Made by a program: the position numbers and the translations under genes
Origin: Methylobacterium sp. FF17
Lineage (GTDB): Bacteria; Pseudomonadota; Alphaproteobacteria; Rhizobiales; Beijerinckiaceae
Assembly (NCBI RefSeq): GCF_025813715.1
Contig: NZ_CP107532.1
Coordinates: 2,480,001-2,544,000, forward strand
Reading direction: 5' to 3'
DNA: 64,000 nucleotides
The notes under the pieces: generated by a model
Told to the model about the DNA's origin: nothing
Databases searched by the model: none
What the model saw: only the letters and a program-made list of their open reading frames with translations
Part shown: piece by piece, positions 1 through 8,133 of the stretch
Layout: every line of letters begins with the position of its first letter
Position numbering within the stretch: position 1 is the first letter of the stretch

Positions 1-696
1 CTCGACCAGACCGAGGCCGACGCGAAGCCAGAAGGCCAGGAGGAGCCGTCCGGCCTGACCGCCCTCCTCAGGAACAAGTACCTGCTGCTCTTCGCCGTGC
101 TCGCGGCCCTGTTCCACCTGTCGAACGCCGCGATGCTGACCTCCGTCGGCCAGTTGCTCACGCATCTGGCGGGCAAGGACAATGCGACCTCGCTCATCGC
201 TGTCTGCATCGTGGCGGCCCAGTGCGTGATGGTGCCGGTGGCGGTGTTCGTCGGAGCCAGGGCCGACGCGATCGGGCGCAAGCCGATCTTCCTCGTGGCG
301 TTCGGAGTCCTGGCAGCCCGGGGCGTCCTCTACACCCTGTCGGACAACCCGTTCTACCTCGTGGGCGTGCAACTCCTCGACGGGATCGGCGCCGGGATCT
401 ACGGAGCCCTGTTCCCCGTGATCGTCGCCGACCTGACGCGGGGCACCGGGCGCTTCAACATCTCGCAGGGGGCTGTCGCGACGGCTCAGGGGCTCGGTGC
501 CGCGCTGAGCGCGACGCTCGCCGGCGTCATCATCGTCTCGGCCGGGTATTCCGCCGCCTTCCTGGCGCTGGCGGCGATCGCGGCGGCGGGCTTCATCCTC
601 TACCTGTTCGCCATGCCGGAAACGCGCGGCTTCGAGCCGGGCCGGTCCGATGCCGACGGGGGTGGGATCAGCCCGATCCCGGCTCCGGCGGCCTGA
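1..696 (+). CDS. MFS transporter, C-terminal part (5' end outside window)
   Basis: The frame is open from base 1, so the N-terminal half lies upstream of the window. What remains is about 231 residues: a hydrophilic linker, then roughly six hydrophobic segments. The loop after the second visible helix has an ARADAIGRKP-type sequence, the major facilitator signature between TM2/TM3 or its repeat between TM8/TM9. This fits the C-terminal six-helix bundle of an inner-membrane secondary transporter. The substrate cannot be read from the sequence. It is followed by other transporter genes on the same strand. Confidence 0.8.
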   Translation, partial: LDQTEADAKPEGQEEPSGLTALLRNKYLLLFAVLAALFHLSNAAMLTSVGQLLTHLAGKDNATSLIAVCIVAAQCVMVPVAVFVGARADAIGRKPIFLVAFGVLAARGVLYTLSDNPFYLVGVQLLDGIGAGIYGALFPVIVADLTRGTGRFNISQGAVATAQGLGAALSATLAGVIIVSAGYSAAFLALAAIAAAGFILYLFAMPETRGFEPGRSDADGGGISPIPAPAA

Positions 697-756
697 GGCG
701 ATGGCGCTTCCGGACGAACTCCACGTCTTCGCTTCCGTCAGCAGGCTGTCCCGCCG

Positions 757-2022
757 ATGACGCCTGTCCTCACGCCCCAACTCGCCACCTGGGTGATCGC
801 CGGGTTCGCCACGCTCGGCGTCATCGTGCGGCCGTTCTCCTGGCCCGAGGCGGTCTGGGCCGTGCTCGGCGCCCTCACACTGCTTCTCCTCGGACTGATC
901 TCGCCCGCCGCCGCCTGGGCGGGCGTGGCCAAGGGATTGGATGTCTACCTCTTCCTCGTCGGCATGATGCTGCTCGCCGAGATCGCCCGGAAGGAGGGGC
1001 TGTTCGACTGGCTCGCGGGCATCGCCGCGCGTCAGGCCCGGGGCTCGGCCACGCGGCTCTTCGCGCTGATCTACGTCGTCGGCACGGTGGTCACGGTCTT
1101 CCTGTCGAACGACGCCTGCGCGGTGGTGCTGACGCCGGCGGTCTACGCCGCCACCAGGGCCGCGAAGGTCGAAAACCCGCTGCCCTACCTCTTCATCTGC
1201 GCTTTCATCGCAAACGCGGCCAGCTTCGTGCTGCCGATCTCCAACCCCGCCAACCTCGTCGTCTATGCCGCGCACATGCCCCCGCTGATGCAGTGGCTCG
1301 CACGCTTCGCGCTCCCCTCGGCGCTGGCGATCCTGACGACCTACGCGGTGCTGCGCCTGACCCAGAATGCCGTGTTGAAGCAGCAGCGCGTCAGCGTCGA
1401 AGTCGAGACCGCGGACCTGTCCCGCACCGGCAAAGTCGCGGGGCTCGGGATCGTCGCCACGGCGGGCGTTCTGATGGGGGCCTCCGCCTATGGTCTCGAA
1501 CTCGGCTTGCCGACCTGTGCGGCGGGCCTCGCCACCACGATCCTCGTCTTGGTGCTCCGGCGCGGCGGCGCAGTGGCTGTCGTCAGGGACGTGTCGTGGA
1601 GCGTCCTACCCCTCGTGGCCGGCCTGTTCGTGCTCGTCGAGGCCCTGGAGAGGACCGGCCTGCTCCAGGCCCTGGCCGCGCAGTTGAAGCTCGCGGCGCA
1701 GGCTTCGCCCGGTGGGGCGGCCTGGGGCGGCGGAATCCTCGTCGCCGTCCTTTCCAACGCGGTCAACAACCTGCCGGCCGGCCTCATCGCGGGGGCGGCG
1801 GTTCAGGCGGCGGATGTCTCCGACCGGGTCGCGGGGGCGATCCTCATCGGCATCGATGTGGGTCCCAACCTCTCGGTGACGGGCTCGCTCGCGACCATCC
1901 TCTGGCTCACCGCGATCCGCCGCGAGGGCCAGGACGTGAGCTTCTGGCGCTTCCTGAAGCTCGGATGCCTCGTGATGCCGCCGGCACTCCTGTTGGCGCT
2001 GGCCGGCCTTCTCCTCGTCTGA
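757..2022 (+). CDS. ArsB/SLC13-type anion permease
   Basis: A 421-residue polytopic membrane protein with about ten hydrophobic segments. Two half-repeats each carry the re-entrant-loop type motif of the ion transporter superfamily: FLSNDACAVVLTP near residue 115 and SNAVNNLPAGL near residue 330. An SNPANL motif near 165 is also typical. Family members export arsenite or move anions coupled to ions. No arsR, arsC or other arsenic gene is adjacent, so arsenite specificity is not supported here. It begins about 60 bases after the MFS gene and is followed 18 bases later by a DMT gene, so the three may be cotranscribed. Confidence 0.8.
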   Translation: MTPVLTPQLATWVIAGFATLGVIVRPFSWPEAVWAVLGALTLLLLGLISPAAAWAGVAKGLDVYLFLVGMMLLAEIARKEGLFDWLAGIAARQARGSATRLFALIYVVGTVVTVFLSNDACAVVLTPAVYAATRAAKVENPLPYLFICAFIANAASFVLPISNPANLVVYAAHMPPLMQWLARFALPSALAILTTYAVLRLTQNAVLKQQRVSVEVETADLSRTGKVAGLGIVATAGVLMGASAYGLELGLPTCAAGLATTILVLVLRRGGAVAVVRDVSWSVLPLVAGLFVLVEALERTGLLQALAAQLKLAAQASPGGAAWGGGILVAVLSNAVNNLPAGLIAGAAVQAADVSDRVAGAILIGIDVGPNLSVTGSLATILWLTAIRREGQDVSFWRFLKLGCLVMPPALLLALAGLLLV

Positions 2023-2040
2023 TCCGCCTCGCACCTCAGG

Positions 2041-2991
2041 ATGCCCGTGAACCCGGCTCTGCTCTATCCCTTCATCCTCGTCGCGGGCGTCCTTCAGGCC
2101 CTCGGCAATTCCATGAACGCGCAGTTGCGCGGACGCCTCGTGAACCCATGGCTCGCCGCCTCGGTCTCGTTCCTGCCCATCGTGTTCGTGTTCGCGACGC
2201 TGTTCCTCGTCATGCCGACGCCACTCCCCACCCTGGAGACGCTCGGCACGATGCCCTGGTACGCGCCGCTCGGCGGGGTGGCGGGTGCGGTGGCGGTGTT
2301 CGGCGGCCTCGCCTTCATCGACAAGGTCGGTGCCGGGCCGTTCAACGGCTTGACACTGACCGCCAACATCCTCGCCTCCCTGGCTATGGATGCGTTCGGG
2401 CTGTTCGGGCTGCCGGCCGGCGGGTTCAAGGTGATGCCGTGGCTCGGGGGCCTGCTGATGGCGGTCGGCGTCGCCTTCATCGCGCGCAGCACGGCCGCCG
2501 AGGATCAGAAGGAACCCGGTGCGGGGAAGGAGGCCGGGCACGGTCTCAATCCGAAGCTCCTCTACCCCTTCATCGTGGTGGCGGGCATCCTGCAGGCGGT
2601 GGGCGTCGTCTGGAATTCCCAGTTGCGCGGCGCCCTCGTGAACCCGTGGCTCGCCGCCACCGTCTCCTTCCTGCCGGTGGTCTTCGTGTTCCTGCTGGTG
2701 TTCCTCGTCCGGCCGACGCCGCTCCCGAGCCGCGCGGACGTGGCGGGCGTGCGGTGGTGGATGCCGCTTGCCGGCCTCACCGGGGCGGTGGCGGTGTTCG
2801 GCGGCCTGCTGTTCGTGGACACGGTCGGCGCGGGGGCCTTCAACGGCCTCCTCATCACCGCCAACCTCCTGACCTCCGTGGCCCTGGACCACTTTGGCTG
2901 GGTCGGCATGAAGCGCGTCGAGGCCGGCCCGTCGCGGCTCGGCGGCGCGGCCCTGATGATCGTGGGAATCGTCCTGATCTCGATCTTCTGA
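2041..2991 (+). CDS. DMT-family transporter with duplicated YdcZ (DUF606) domain
   Basis: A 316-residue membrane protein made of two near-identical halves (about 1-150 and 165-316) joined by a charged linker. Each half begins with LLYPFI-V-AGILQA-G, then QLRG-LVNPWLAA-VSFLPVVFVF, then AVAVFGGL-F-D-VGAGAFNGL, five hydrophobic segments per half. This is the YdcZ/DUF606 branch of the drug/metabolite transporter superfamily, usually about 150 residues per polypeptide, so this gene is an internal fusion of two copies. Substrate unknown. It starts 18 bases after the ArsB-like gene. Confidence 0.82.
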   Translation: MPVNPALLYPFILVAGVLQALGNSMNAQLRGRLVNPWLAASVSFLPIVFVFATLFLVMPTPLPTLETLGTMPWYAPLGGVAGAVAVFGGLAFIDKVGAGPFNGLTLTANILASLAMDAFGLFGLPAGGFKVMPWLGGLLMAVGVAFIARSTAAEDQKEPGAGKEAGHGLNPKLLYPFIVVAGILQAVGVVWNSQLRGALVNPWLAATVSFLPVVFVFLLVFLVRPTPLPSRADVAGVRWWMPLAGLTGAVAVFGGLLFVDTVGAGAFNGLLITANLLTSVALDHFGWVGMKRVEAGPSRLGGAALMIVGIVLISIF

Positions 2992-3285
2992 ACCGGCTTC
3001 CGGCGCGAAGCTTGAGGACAACCGGGCGCAGCCAACGGGAGACGTTGGCGTTTTCGGCGTGCGGCGTGCTAAAGGTGTCACGATCCCGCCCGGAGCCGAT
3101 CCGCGTCAAGGGTGTGTGGACTGCCTCTCGTGTCGCCCGATCGCCGTGCCTCGGCAGATCCGGTGCGCGTCACGACCTCGACGGTCAACCGGGCCTCCGG
3201 AGCCCTGCCGCCCACGTGGGCGCGCCTTCGGCGATCCAGGACGCCGCGCCCCGCGCGCGTGGGAGGGTTCAAGGATAGGAATGCA

Positions 3286-3507
3286 ATGAGCGACGAGACC
3301 GACGCCCGGACCCGATCCGAAGAGCGTGCCGAGCGGGCCGAGCGGATGGCCAAGGAAGGGGCCCAGGCCATGGCCGAGCACCTGGCCTCGGTGAAAGCCG
3401 TGGACGAGCGGACGGTGAAGTTGCGCGCCCTGCGCCTCGCCAAGGAAGCCGCCGATGCCGAGGCCAAGGCCGCCGCGCCGCCGGCCCCCAAGCGCAAGCG
3501 CTCCTGA
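3286..3507 (+). CDS. Small charged protein of unknown function
   Basis: A 73-residue protein rich in Arg, Glu, Ala and Lys, predicted mainly helical, with a basic tail (PKRKRS). An AAGGATAGGA ribosome-binding site lies just before the ATG at 3286; the same frame opens earlier, but without this signal. The next small gene starts 24 bases downstream. I do not recognise a family. The pairing with a BrnA-like protein invites a toxin-antitoxin reading, but this protein does not look like a BrnT toxin. Confidence 0.6.
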   Translation: MSDETDARTRSEERAERAERMAKEGAQAMAEHLASVKAVDERTVKLRALRLAKEAADAEAKAAAPPAPKRKRS

Positions 3508-3531
3508 GGCGGTCTGGCGAAGGAAACAGCC

Positions 3532-3780
3532 ATGGCATTCGATCGCTCCCGTCGTCCCAGCGACCCGCGACAGGCGGCCGAGGCCGCCTTCAAGGCCGCG
3601 ACCACCAAACCCGTCGCGGCCGCCAAGCCGCCGGCGCCCGCCGCACCCTCGGCGGTGCCGGGCGCGCGCGAGATGGTGAGCCTGCGCATCGACCGCGCCG
3701 TGCTGGAGCATTTCCAGAAGGACGGCCCGGGCTGGCAGGACCGCATCAACGCCGCGCTGAAAGCCGCTGCCGGTCTCTAG
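3532..3780 (+). CDS. BrnA antitoxin-like small protein (orphan)
   Basis: An 82-residue protein with an Ala/Pro-rich linker (about 20-45) followed by VSLRIDRAVLEHFQKDGPGW and an NAALKAA end. This C-terminal block resembles the ribbon-helix-helix DNA-binding end of BrnA antitoxins. An AAGGAAACAGCC leader precedes the ATG. No BrnT ribonuclease toxin is upstream, where it would be expected; the neighbour is an unrelated charged small protein. It may be a solitary DNA-binding protein derived from an antitoxin. Confidence 0.6.
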   Translation: MAFDRSRRPSDPRQAAEAAFKAATTKPVAAAKPPAPAAPSAVPGAREMVSLRIDRAVLEHFQKDGPGWQDRINAALKAAAGL

Positions 3781-3869
3781 ACCCGTCACCGATCGCACCG
3801 CCGGAAACGGCGCCACGGATTTCACTCGACGCTTACGCCTGCGTAGAATCCGCATCCGCGGCGTATGTG

Positions 3870-4352
3870 CTAGCCGAAGCCGGCGCGCTTCAGGCGAACC
3901 ACGATCCGGTCGAGGGCGCCGAGGAAGGCGGAGCGGTCGCGGGCTGAGAACGGCTTCGGCCCGCCCGTGATAGCACCGGCTTCGCGCAGGTCCTGCATGA
4001 GGTTGCGGGTGGCCAGCGCCATGCCGATCCCGCTCTCGCTGAACGGCTTGCCGTTGGGGCCGAGGACCTCCGCCCCCGCCTTTACGCAGCGGCTGGCCAG
4101 CGGCACGTCGGCCGTGACGACGATTGCGCCGGGGCGCGCCCGCTCCGCGATCCAGTCGTCGGCGGCGTCGAAGCCGTCGCTCACCACCACGCGCTCGATC
4201 CAGGGTTCGCGCGGCAGCGCCATCACGCTGTTGGCGACGACGAACACGTGCAGTCCGTAGCGAGCGGCCACGCGGTAGGTCTCGTCCTTCACCGGGCAGG
4301 CATCGGCATCGATGTAGACGACGATGGGGTTCGGCGTGTCCGGCGTCGTCAT
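3870..4352 (-). CDS. UPF0178 (YaiI/YqxD) family protein
   Basis: A 160-residue protein matching the DUF188/UPF0178 family. It has an N-terminal [12 protein letters not shown] motif near residue 13, a central [10 protein letters not shown] motif near 97, a GPNGKPFSE motif near 120, and an [13 protein letters not shown] end. The fold is PIN-like with conserved aspartates, but the function is not established. Its start overlaps the stop of the upstream cyclase gene by 4 bases (ATGA), so the two are translationally coupled. Confidence 0.9.
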   Translation of the reverse strand: MTTPDTPNPIVVYIDADACPVKDETYRVAARYGLHVFVVANSVMALPREPWIERVVVSDGFDAADDWIAERARPGAIVVTADVPLASRCVKAGAEVLGPNGKPFSESGIGMALATRNLMQDLREAGAITGGPKPFSARDRSAFLGALDRIVVRLKRAGFG

Positions 4353-5407
4353 TGCGCGGCGACCGCGAGGGGCACGCCAGCCGGTACCGCCGGCGCGCGC
4401 TCCAGGGTCGAGACGCTCAGCGGCTGGCCGCGCCCCCGCAGGGCATGCGCCCCCAGGGACCGGGCCTGGATGCCGTCGGGCAGGCGGTCGAGGCGGGCGA
4501 GGAGGTCGTCGGAGACCAGGATCTCGGTTCCGAGCGGACGGCAGAGGGACTCGATGCGCGCGGTGACGTTCACGGCATCGCCGAAATAAGCGATCTTGTG
4601 CCGGTCAATCCCGACTTCGGCCGTGACGATGGAGCCCCCGTGCAGGGCCGCGCGCAGGCGCGGCACCGTGCCGAAGCGGGCGGTCCAGGCCTCGGCTTCG
4701 GCCTCGAGCCGGTCCATCACGTCGAAGACACAGGCGACGCAACGCGCGCCCTTGAGGCCGCGCGCCATGGGCCAGGTCACCATCGCCATATCGCCGATAT
4801 AGTCGTCGATGGAGCCCGCATTGCGCCGGACGGGTTCCGCCAGCGCCGCGAACACCGCGCCGAGATAGGCCTGGGCCTTGAGGTCGCCGTGGGTCTCGGC
4901 GAAGGCCGTCGAGCCGACGACGTCGAGGAACAGAAAGATGCGCTCCTCCCGCACGGGCTGGTGGTAGCGCCCGACGAGGAAGTTCACGAAGACCTCGCCG
5001 CCGATGAGGTCGCGCATGCGGATGACGAAGACGAGGATTGCCGAGACCGCGAGGCAATAGGCCAGCACGCGCGGCGTGATCCGCACGGCATGGACGAGGT
5101 CGTCGTCCGTCAGGCCCATCGCCCAGACCAGCAGGCCGCCGAGCGCGACGCCCGCCGCGATCATCAGCACATAGGCGAGTTCGGCGGCCGGGACGTAGAG
5201 CTTGGCCGGCATCCGGCGCATCCGAGTCTGGAGCCCGCCGAGGATCATGCCCCGGTCGAAGGCCAGGGTCGTGGCGCCCACCGCGAGACCGTAGGTCAGG
5301 CCGGCGAGCGGCGTGGCGCCGCCGGCGAACAGCACGTTGTAGAGGAGGCCGGCTCCACCGCAGGCGACGAGAATGAGGAGCCAGAACCAGCGGTGCTGCG
5401 GCAGCAT
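4349..5407 (-). CDS. Membrane adenylate/guanylate cyclase (class III)
   Basis: About 352 residues starting MLPQHRW at 5407. The open frame continues further upstream, but the added 37 residues are basic and lack membrane character. The N-terminal 190 residues hold about six hydrophobic segments. The class III cyclase domain begins with [15 protein letters not shown], carries a metal-binding [12 protein letters not shown] region and an [24 protein letters not shown] block. These are the substrate and metal elements of CHD cyclases. It probably makes cAMP in response to an unknown membrane signal. It overlaps the downstream UPF0178 gene by 4 bases. Confidence 0.85.
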   Translation of the reverse strand: MLPQHRWFWLLILVACGGAGLLYNVLFAGGATPLAGLTYGLAVGATTLAFDRGMILGGLQTRMRRMPAKLYVPAAELAYVLMIAAGVALGGLLVWAMGLTDDDLVHAVRITPRVLAYCLAVSAILVFVIRMRDLIGGEVFVNFLVGRYHQPVREERIFLFLDVVGSTAFAETHGDLKAQAYLGAVFAALAEPVRRNAGSIDDYIGDMAMVTWPMARGLKGARCVACVFDVMDRLEAEAEAWTARFGTVPRLRAALHGGSIVTAEVGIDRHKIAYFGDAVNVTARIESLCRPLGTEILVSDDLLARLDRLPDGIQARSLGAHALRGRGQPLSVSTLERAPAVPAGVPLAVAAQ

Positions 5408-5670
5408 CAGCGTGCGTCCCCGCGACGGCGACCGGCGCGCGGTCCCGTCTGCGAACCGGATCGGGGGGGAGCAGCCTTGCGCAACGGAACGTTTCCCCTC
5501 CGGGATCGGTCGCGGCATCGCGCATCATCCTGCGCGCCCGAGCCCCGGCCCCGCGCCCTGATCACCGCCGCATGATGGCGCGAGTAAGGCCAAGGTGACG
5601 CAGCCGTCGGAATCGGGGACGGGTGTTGCCGCTGCGCGTTGTCGACGGGAGTCACGGGAGACATCACGGC

Positions 5671-6510
5671 ATGCGCGTCAGGACATTCGGCGGGACGGGA
5701 CGCGAGGTCCCGGTGATCGGACAGGGCACCTGGCACCTCGATGCGGCCGACCGGGCCACCGCCGTGGCGACGCTGCGGGCCGGGCTGGAGGCCGGGATGA
5801 CGCATATCGATACCGCCGAGATGTACGGCGAGGCCGAGCCCCTGGTGGCCGAGGCCATCGCCGGACGGCGCGCCGACGTGTTCCTCGTCTCGAAGGTGGT
5901 GCCGGACAATGCCAGCCGGGCCGGGGTGATCGCGGCCTGCGAGCGCTCCCTGAGACGCCTCGGCACGGATCACCTCGACGTGTACCTGCTGCACTGGCCG
6001 GGCCGCCATCCCCTGGAGGAGACCATCGCGGGGTTCTCGGCGCTCAAGGCGGCGGGCAAGATCCGCGCCTGGGGCGTGAGCAACTTCGACGTCCCGGACC
6101 TCGACCGGGCACTCGCGATCGCCGGCCCGCGGCAGATCGCCTCCAACCAGGTGCTCTACCACCTGCAGGAGCGCGCCATCGAGCACGCGGTCCTGCCCTG
6201 GTGCCGGCGCAACGGGGTCGCCCTCGTCGGCTACTCGCCCTTCGGCAGCGGGGATTTCCCGGACGCCGGCAGCGCGGGCGGCCGGGTGCTGGCGCGCCTC
6301 GCCGAGGCGCATGCCTCCACCCCGCGCGCCGTCGCGGCGGCGTTCCTGACCCGAGGGGAGGATACCTTCACGATCCCGAAGACGGCGCGTCCGGAACGCG
6401 CGCAGGCGAATGCGGCAGCGGGCGCACTCACCCTCACGGATGCGGATGTGTCCGCCCTCGACGCGGCGTTTCCGCGTGGGCCGAAGCCGCGCAGGCTGCC
6501 GATGTTGTAG
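5671..6510 (+). CDS. Aldo/keto reductase
   Basis: A 279-residue AKR barrel protein. Visible marks are GTWHLD at the first strand, the HIDTAEMYG block holding the catalytic Asp and Tyr, SKVVPDN with the catalytic Lys, DVYLLHWPG with the catalytic His, IRAWGVSNF, QVLYHL, GYSPFGSGDF and an IPKT cofactor-binding end. It is a soluble NAD(P)H-dependent carbonyl reductase; the substrate cannot be told. The ATG at 5671 is preceded by a GGGAG-type site and begins at the expected family N-terminus; earlier in-frame ATGs add unrelated sequence. Confidence 0.88.
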   Translation: MRVRTFGGTGREVPVIGQGTWHLDAADRATAVATLRAGLEAGMTHIDTAEMYGEAEPLVAEAIAGRRADVFLVSKVVPDNASRAGVIAACERSLRRLGTDHLDVYLLHWPGRHPLEETIAGFSALKAAGKIRAWGVSNFDVPDLDRALAIAGPRQIASNQVLYHLQERAIEHAVLPWCRRNGVALVGYSPFGSGDFPDAGSAGGRVLARLAEAHASTPRAVAAAFLTRGEDTFTIPKTARPERAQANAAAGALTLTDADVSALDAAFPRGPKPRRLPML

Positions 6511-6583
6511 CGCCGGACCCGAAATTCGGCCACAGCCTCGGGGAGGGGAGGCCCGGGAGCGGGCGGGCCGGGAGGGATGCGGC

Positions 6584-7870
6584 GTGTCGGACACACGGCT
6601 CGGAACACTGTGCGTCACCCTGTCGGGCATCGCCCTGTCCGGCCTTCTCGGCACGTCCGGAGCGGCGACGGCGGAGGCCCCGTCGCCGAAGCGCGGGTCC
6701 GGTCAGCCGAACGGCGAGACCCTGACCATCGATGACAAGGGCATCACCCTGACGTTCCCCGAGGATGTCGCGAAGCTGCGCATCGGCGGCAAGCTGCAAC
6801 TCGACTTCGGCGCCGCCGGGATCCGCCAGCCCGGCTTTCCCGAGCCGTTCCCCGAGAACGTCGCGGTGCGTAGGGCCTGGATCGAGAGCTACCTCACCCT
6901 GGCGAAGACCTTCGCCTTCGCGTTCCAGTACGACTTCGCCGACCCCGAGCGGCCGATCAACGATGCGGCCGCCGCCTACAAGGGCTTCGCGGATACGCTG
7001 CTGACGGTCGGCAATATGAAGGAGCCCTTCAGCCTCGACCAGCTCATCAGCGACAACGCCACCCTCTTCACGGAGCGCTCGCTGGTGGATGCCTTCGCGC
7101 CCGCCCGCAACGTCGGCTTCGCGCTGGGCCGGCACGGAGAGGACTGGACCCTGGTCGCCAGCGTGTTCGGTGGCAACGCGAACACGGGCGTTTCCCGCGA
7201 GGGCATCGCCGCCACCGCGCGGGCGACCTACGCGCCGATCCGCACGGAGGACCGTGTGCTGCATGTCGGGCTCGCGGGCAGTGTTCGCGACCTGCCCCGC
7301 GACGGCCAGGGCCTGTCGTTGTCGAGCCGCTCTGAGGCATTCCTGTTCCAGCGCAACTTCGTCGATACCGGCGACATCCGCGACGCGTCGAGCGTCGGCC
7401 GGATCGGCGTGGAGGCGGCCTGGCGCGAGGGGCCGTTCCTGGTGCAGGCCGAGTATATCCGCACCACCGTGGAGCGCTTCGGTGGCGCCAGCCCCGCTCA
7501 GTTCCAGGGCGGCTACGTGCAGGCGAGCGTGGTCCTCAACGGGGCGGGCCGCGCCTATGCGCTCGCCCCGGAATACGGCACGACCTATGCGACCTTCTCC
7601 GGGGTCCGCGTTCCTGAGGCGGCGCGAGTCTCGCGCGGCGGCCTCGGCGTGTTCGAACTCGGCACCCGCTTCAGCGCCATCGACCTCGACGATGCCGGCG
7701 TCCGGGGCGGCATCGAGCGCGACGTGACGGTGGGGCTGAACTGGTACCCCGACCGCAACATCCGGATCATGGCGGACTACGTCCGCTCGCGCGCCAGTCC
7801 CTCCGCCCTCCAGGGTGGCCGGACCATCGAGGCCGACACCTTCATCGGGCGGTTTCAGCTGTACTGGTGA
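6584..7870 (+). CDS. OprO/OprP-type outer-membrane porin
   Basis: About 428 residues starting from GTG at 6584, preceded by a strong GGAGGGA site at 6571-6577. The N-terminal 30 residues form a Sec signal peptide ending near SGAATA-EA. The mature part opens with a segment typical of phosphate-selective porins O and P (DDKGITLTF, then RIGGKLQLDFG). It continues with amphipathic beta strands (AFAFQYDF, GNMKEPFSLDQL, FVDTGDIRDAS) and ends with FQLYW, the aromatic C-terminus recognised by the BAM complex. Phosphate selectivity itself is not shown. A 7-bp hairpin follows the stop. Confidence 0.85.
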   Translation: MSDTRLGTLCVTLSGIALSGLLGTSGAATAEAPSPKRGSGQPNGETLTIDDKGITLTFPEDVAKLRIGGKLQLDFGAAGIRQPGFPEPFPENVAVRRAWIESYLTLAKTFAFAFQYDFADPERPINDAAAAYKGFADTLLTVGNMKEPFSLDQLISDNATLFTERSLVDAFAPARNVGFALGRHGEDWTLVASVFGGNANTGVSREGIAATARATYAPIRTEDRVLHVGLAGSVRDLPRDGQGLSLSSRSEAFLFQRNFVDTGDIRDASSVGRIGVEAAWREGPFLVQAEYIRTTVERFGGASPAQFQGGYVQASVVLNGAGRAYALAPEYGTTYATFSGVRVPEAARVSRGGLGVFELGTRFSAIDLDDAGVRGGIERDVTVGLNWYPDRNIRIMADYVRSRASPSALQGGRTIEADTFIGRFQLYW

Positions 7871-7877
7871 TCCGGGC

Positions 7878-7896
7878 TCCGCTTGATCGAAGCGGA
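7878..7896. terminator. Hairpin after porin gene
   Basis: TCCGCTT and AAGCGGA form a perfect 7-bp stem around a 5-base loop starting 8 bases after the porin stop. An outer GATCCG/CGGATC pair (7869-7874, 7906-7911) could extend it. There is no clear T run, so intrinsic termination is likely but not certain. Confidence 0.4.
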
Positions 7897-7923
7897 CACC
7901 GTCTCGGATCTGCCCACGCGGCG

Positions 7924-7967
7924 CCCGAGGGGAGCCCGAGGGGAGCCCGAGGGGAGCCCGAGGGGAG
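7924..7967. repeat. 11-bp tandem repeat, four perfect copies
   Basis: The unit CCCGAGGGGAG occurs four times without mismatch between the porin and the EAL gene. It lies outside coding sequence and is a likely site of replication slippage. No regulatory role is evident, although it is about 170 bases before the EAL start. Confidence 0.9.
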
Positions 7968-8133
7968 TCCACTGCGGAACAGCGGGCGGGGTTCCGTCGC
8001 GCCGGGCGGCACCGGGGAGACCCAGCCAAGCGACACTCATATGTCGTTCACCAGCCGGGCATATCCTTTGTTATAGATTGAGCGATAATCTGTCTCGACG
8101 TGAGTTTGTCTGCACGCCGATGGCGATGTTCCA

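Noticed and set aside
222..3278. A plus-strand open frame of about 1,000 codons across three transporter genes
   Set aside because: It is an out-of-frame reading of the MFS, ArsB-like and DMT genes, all of which have clear membrane-protein sequence in other frames.
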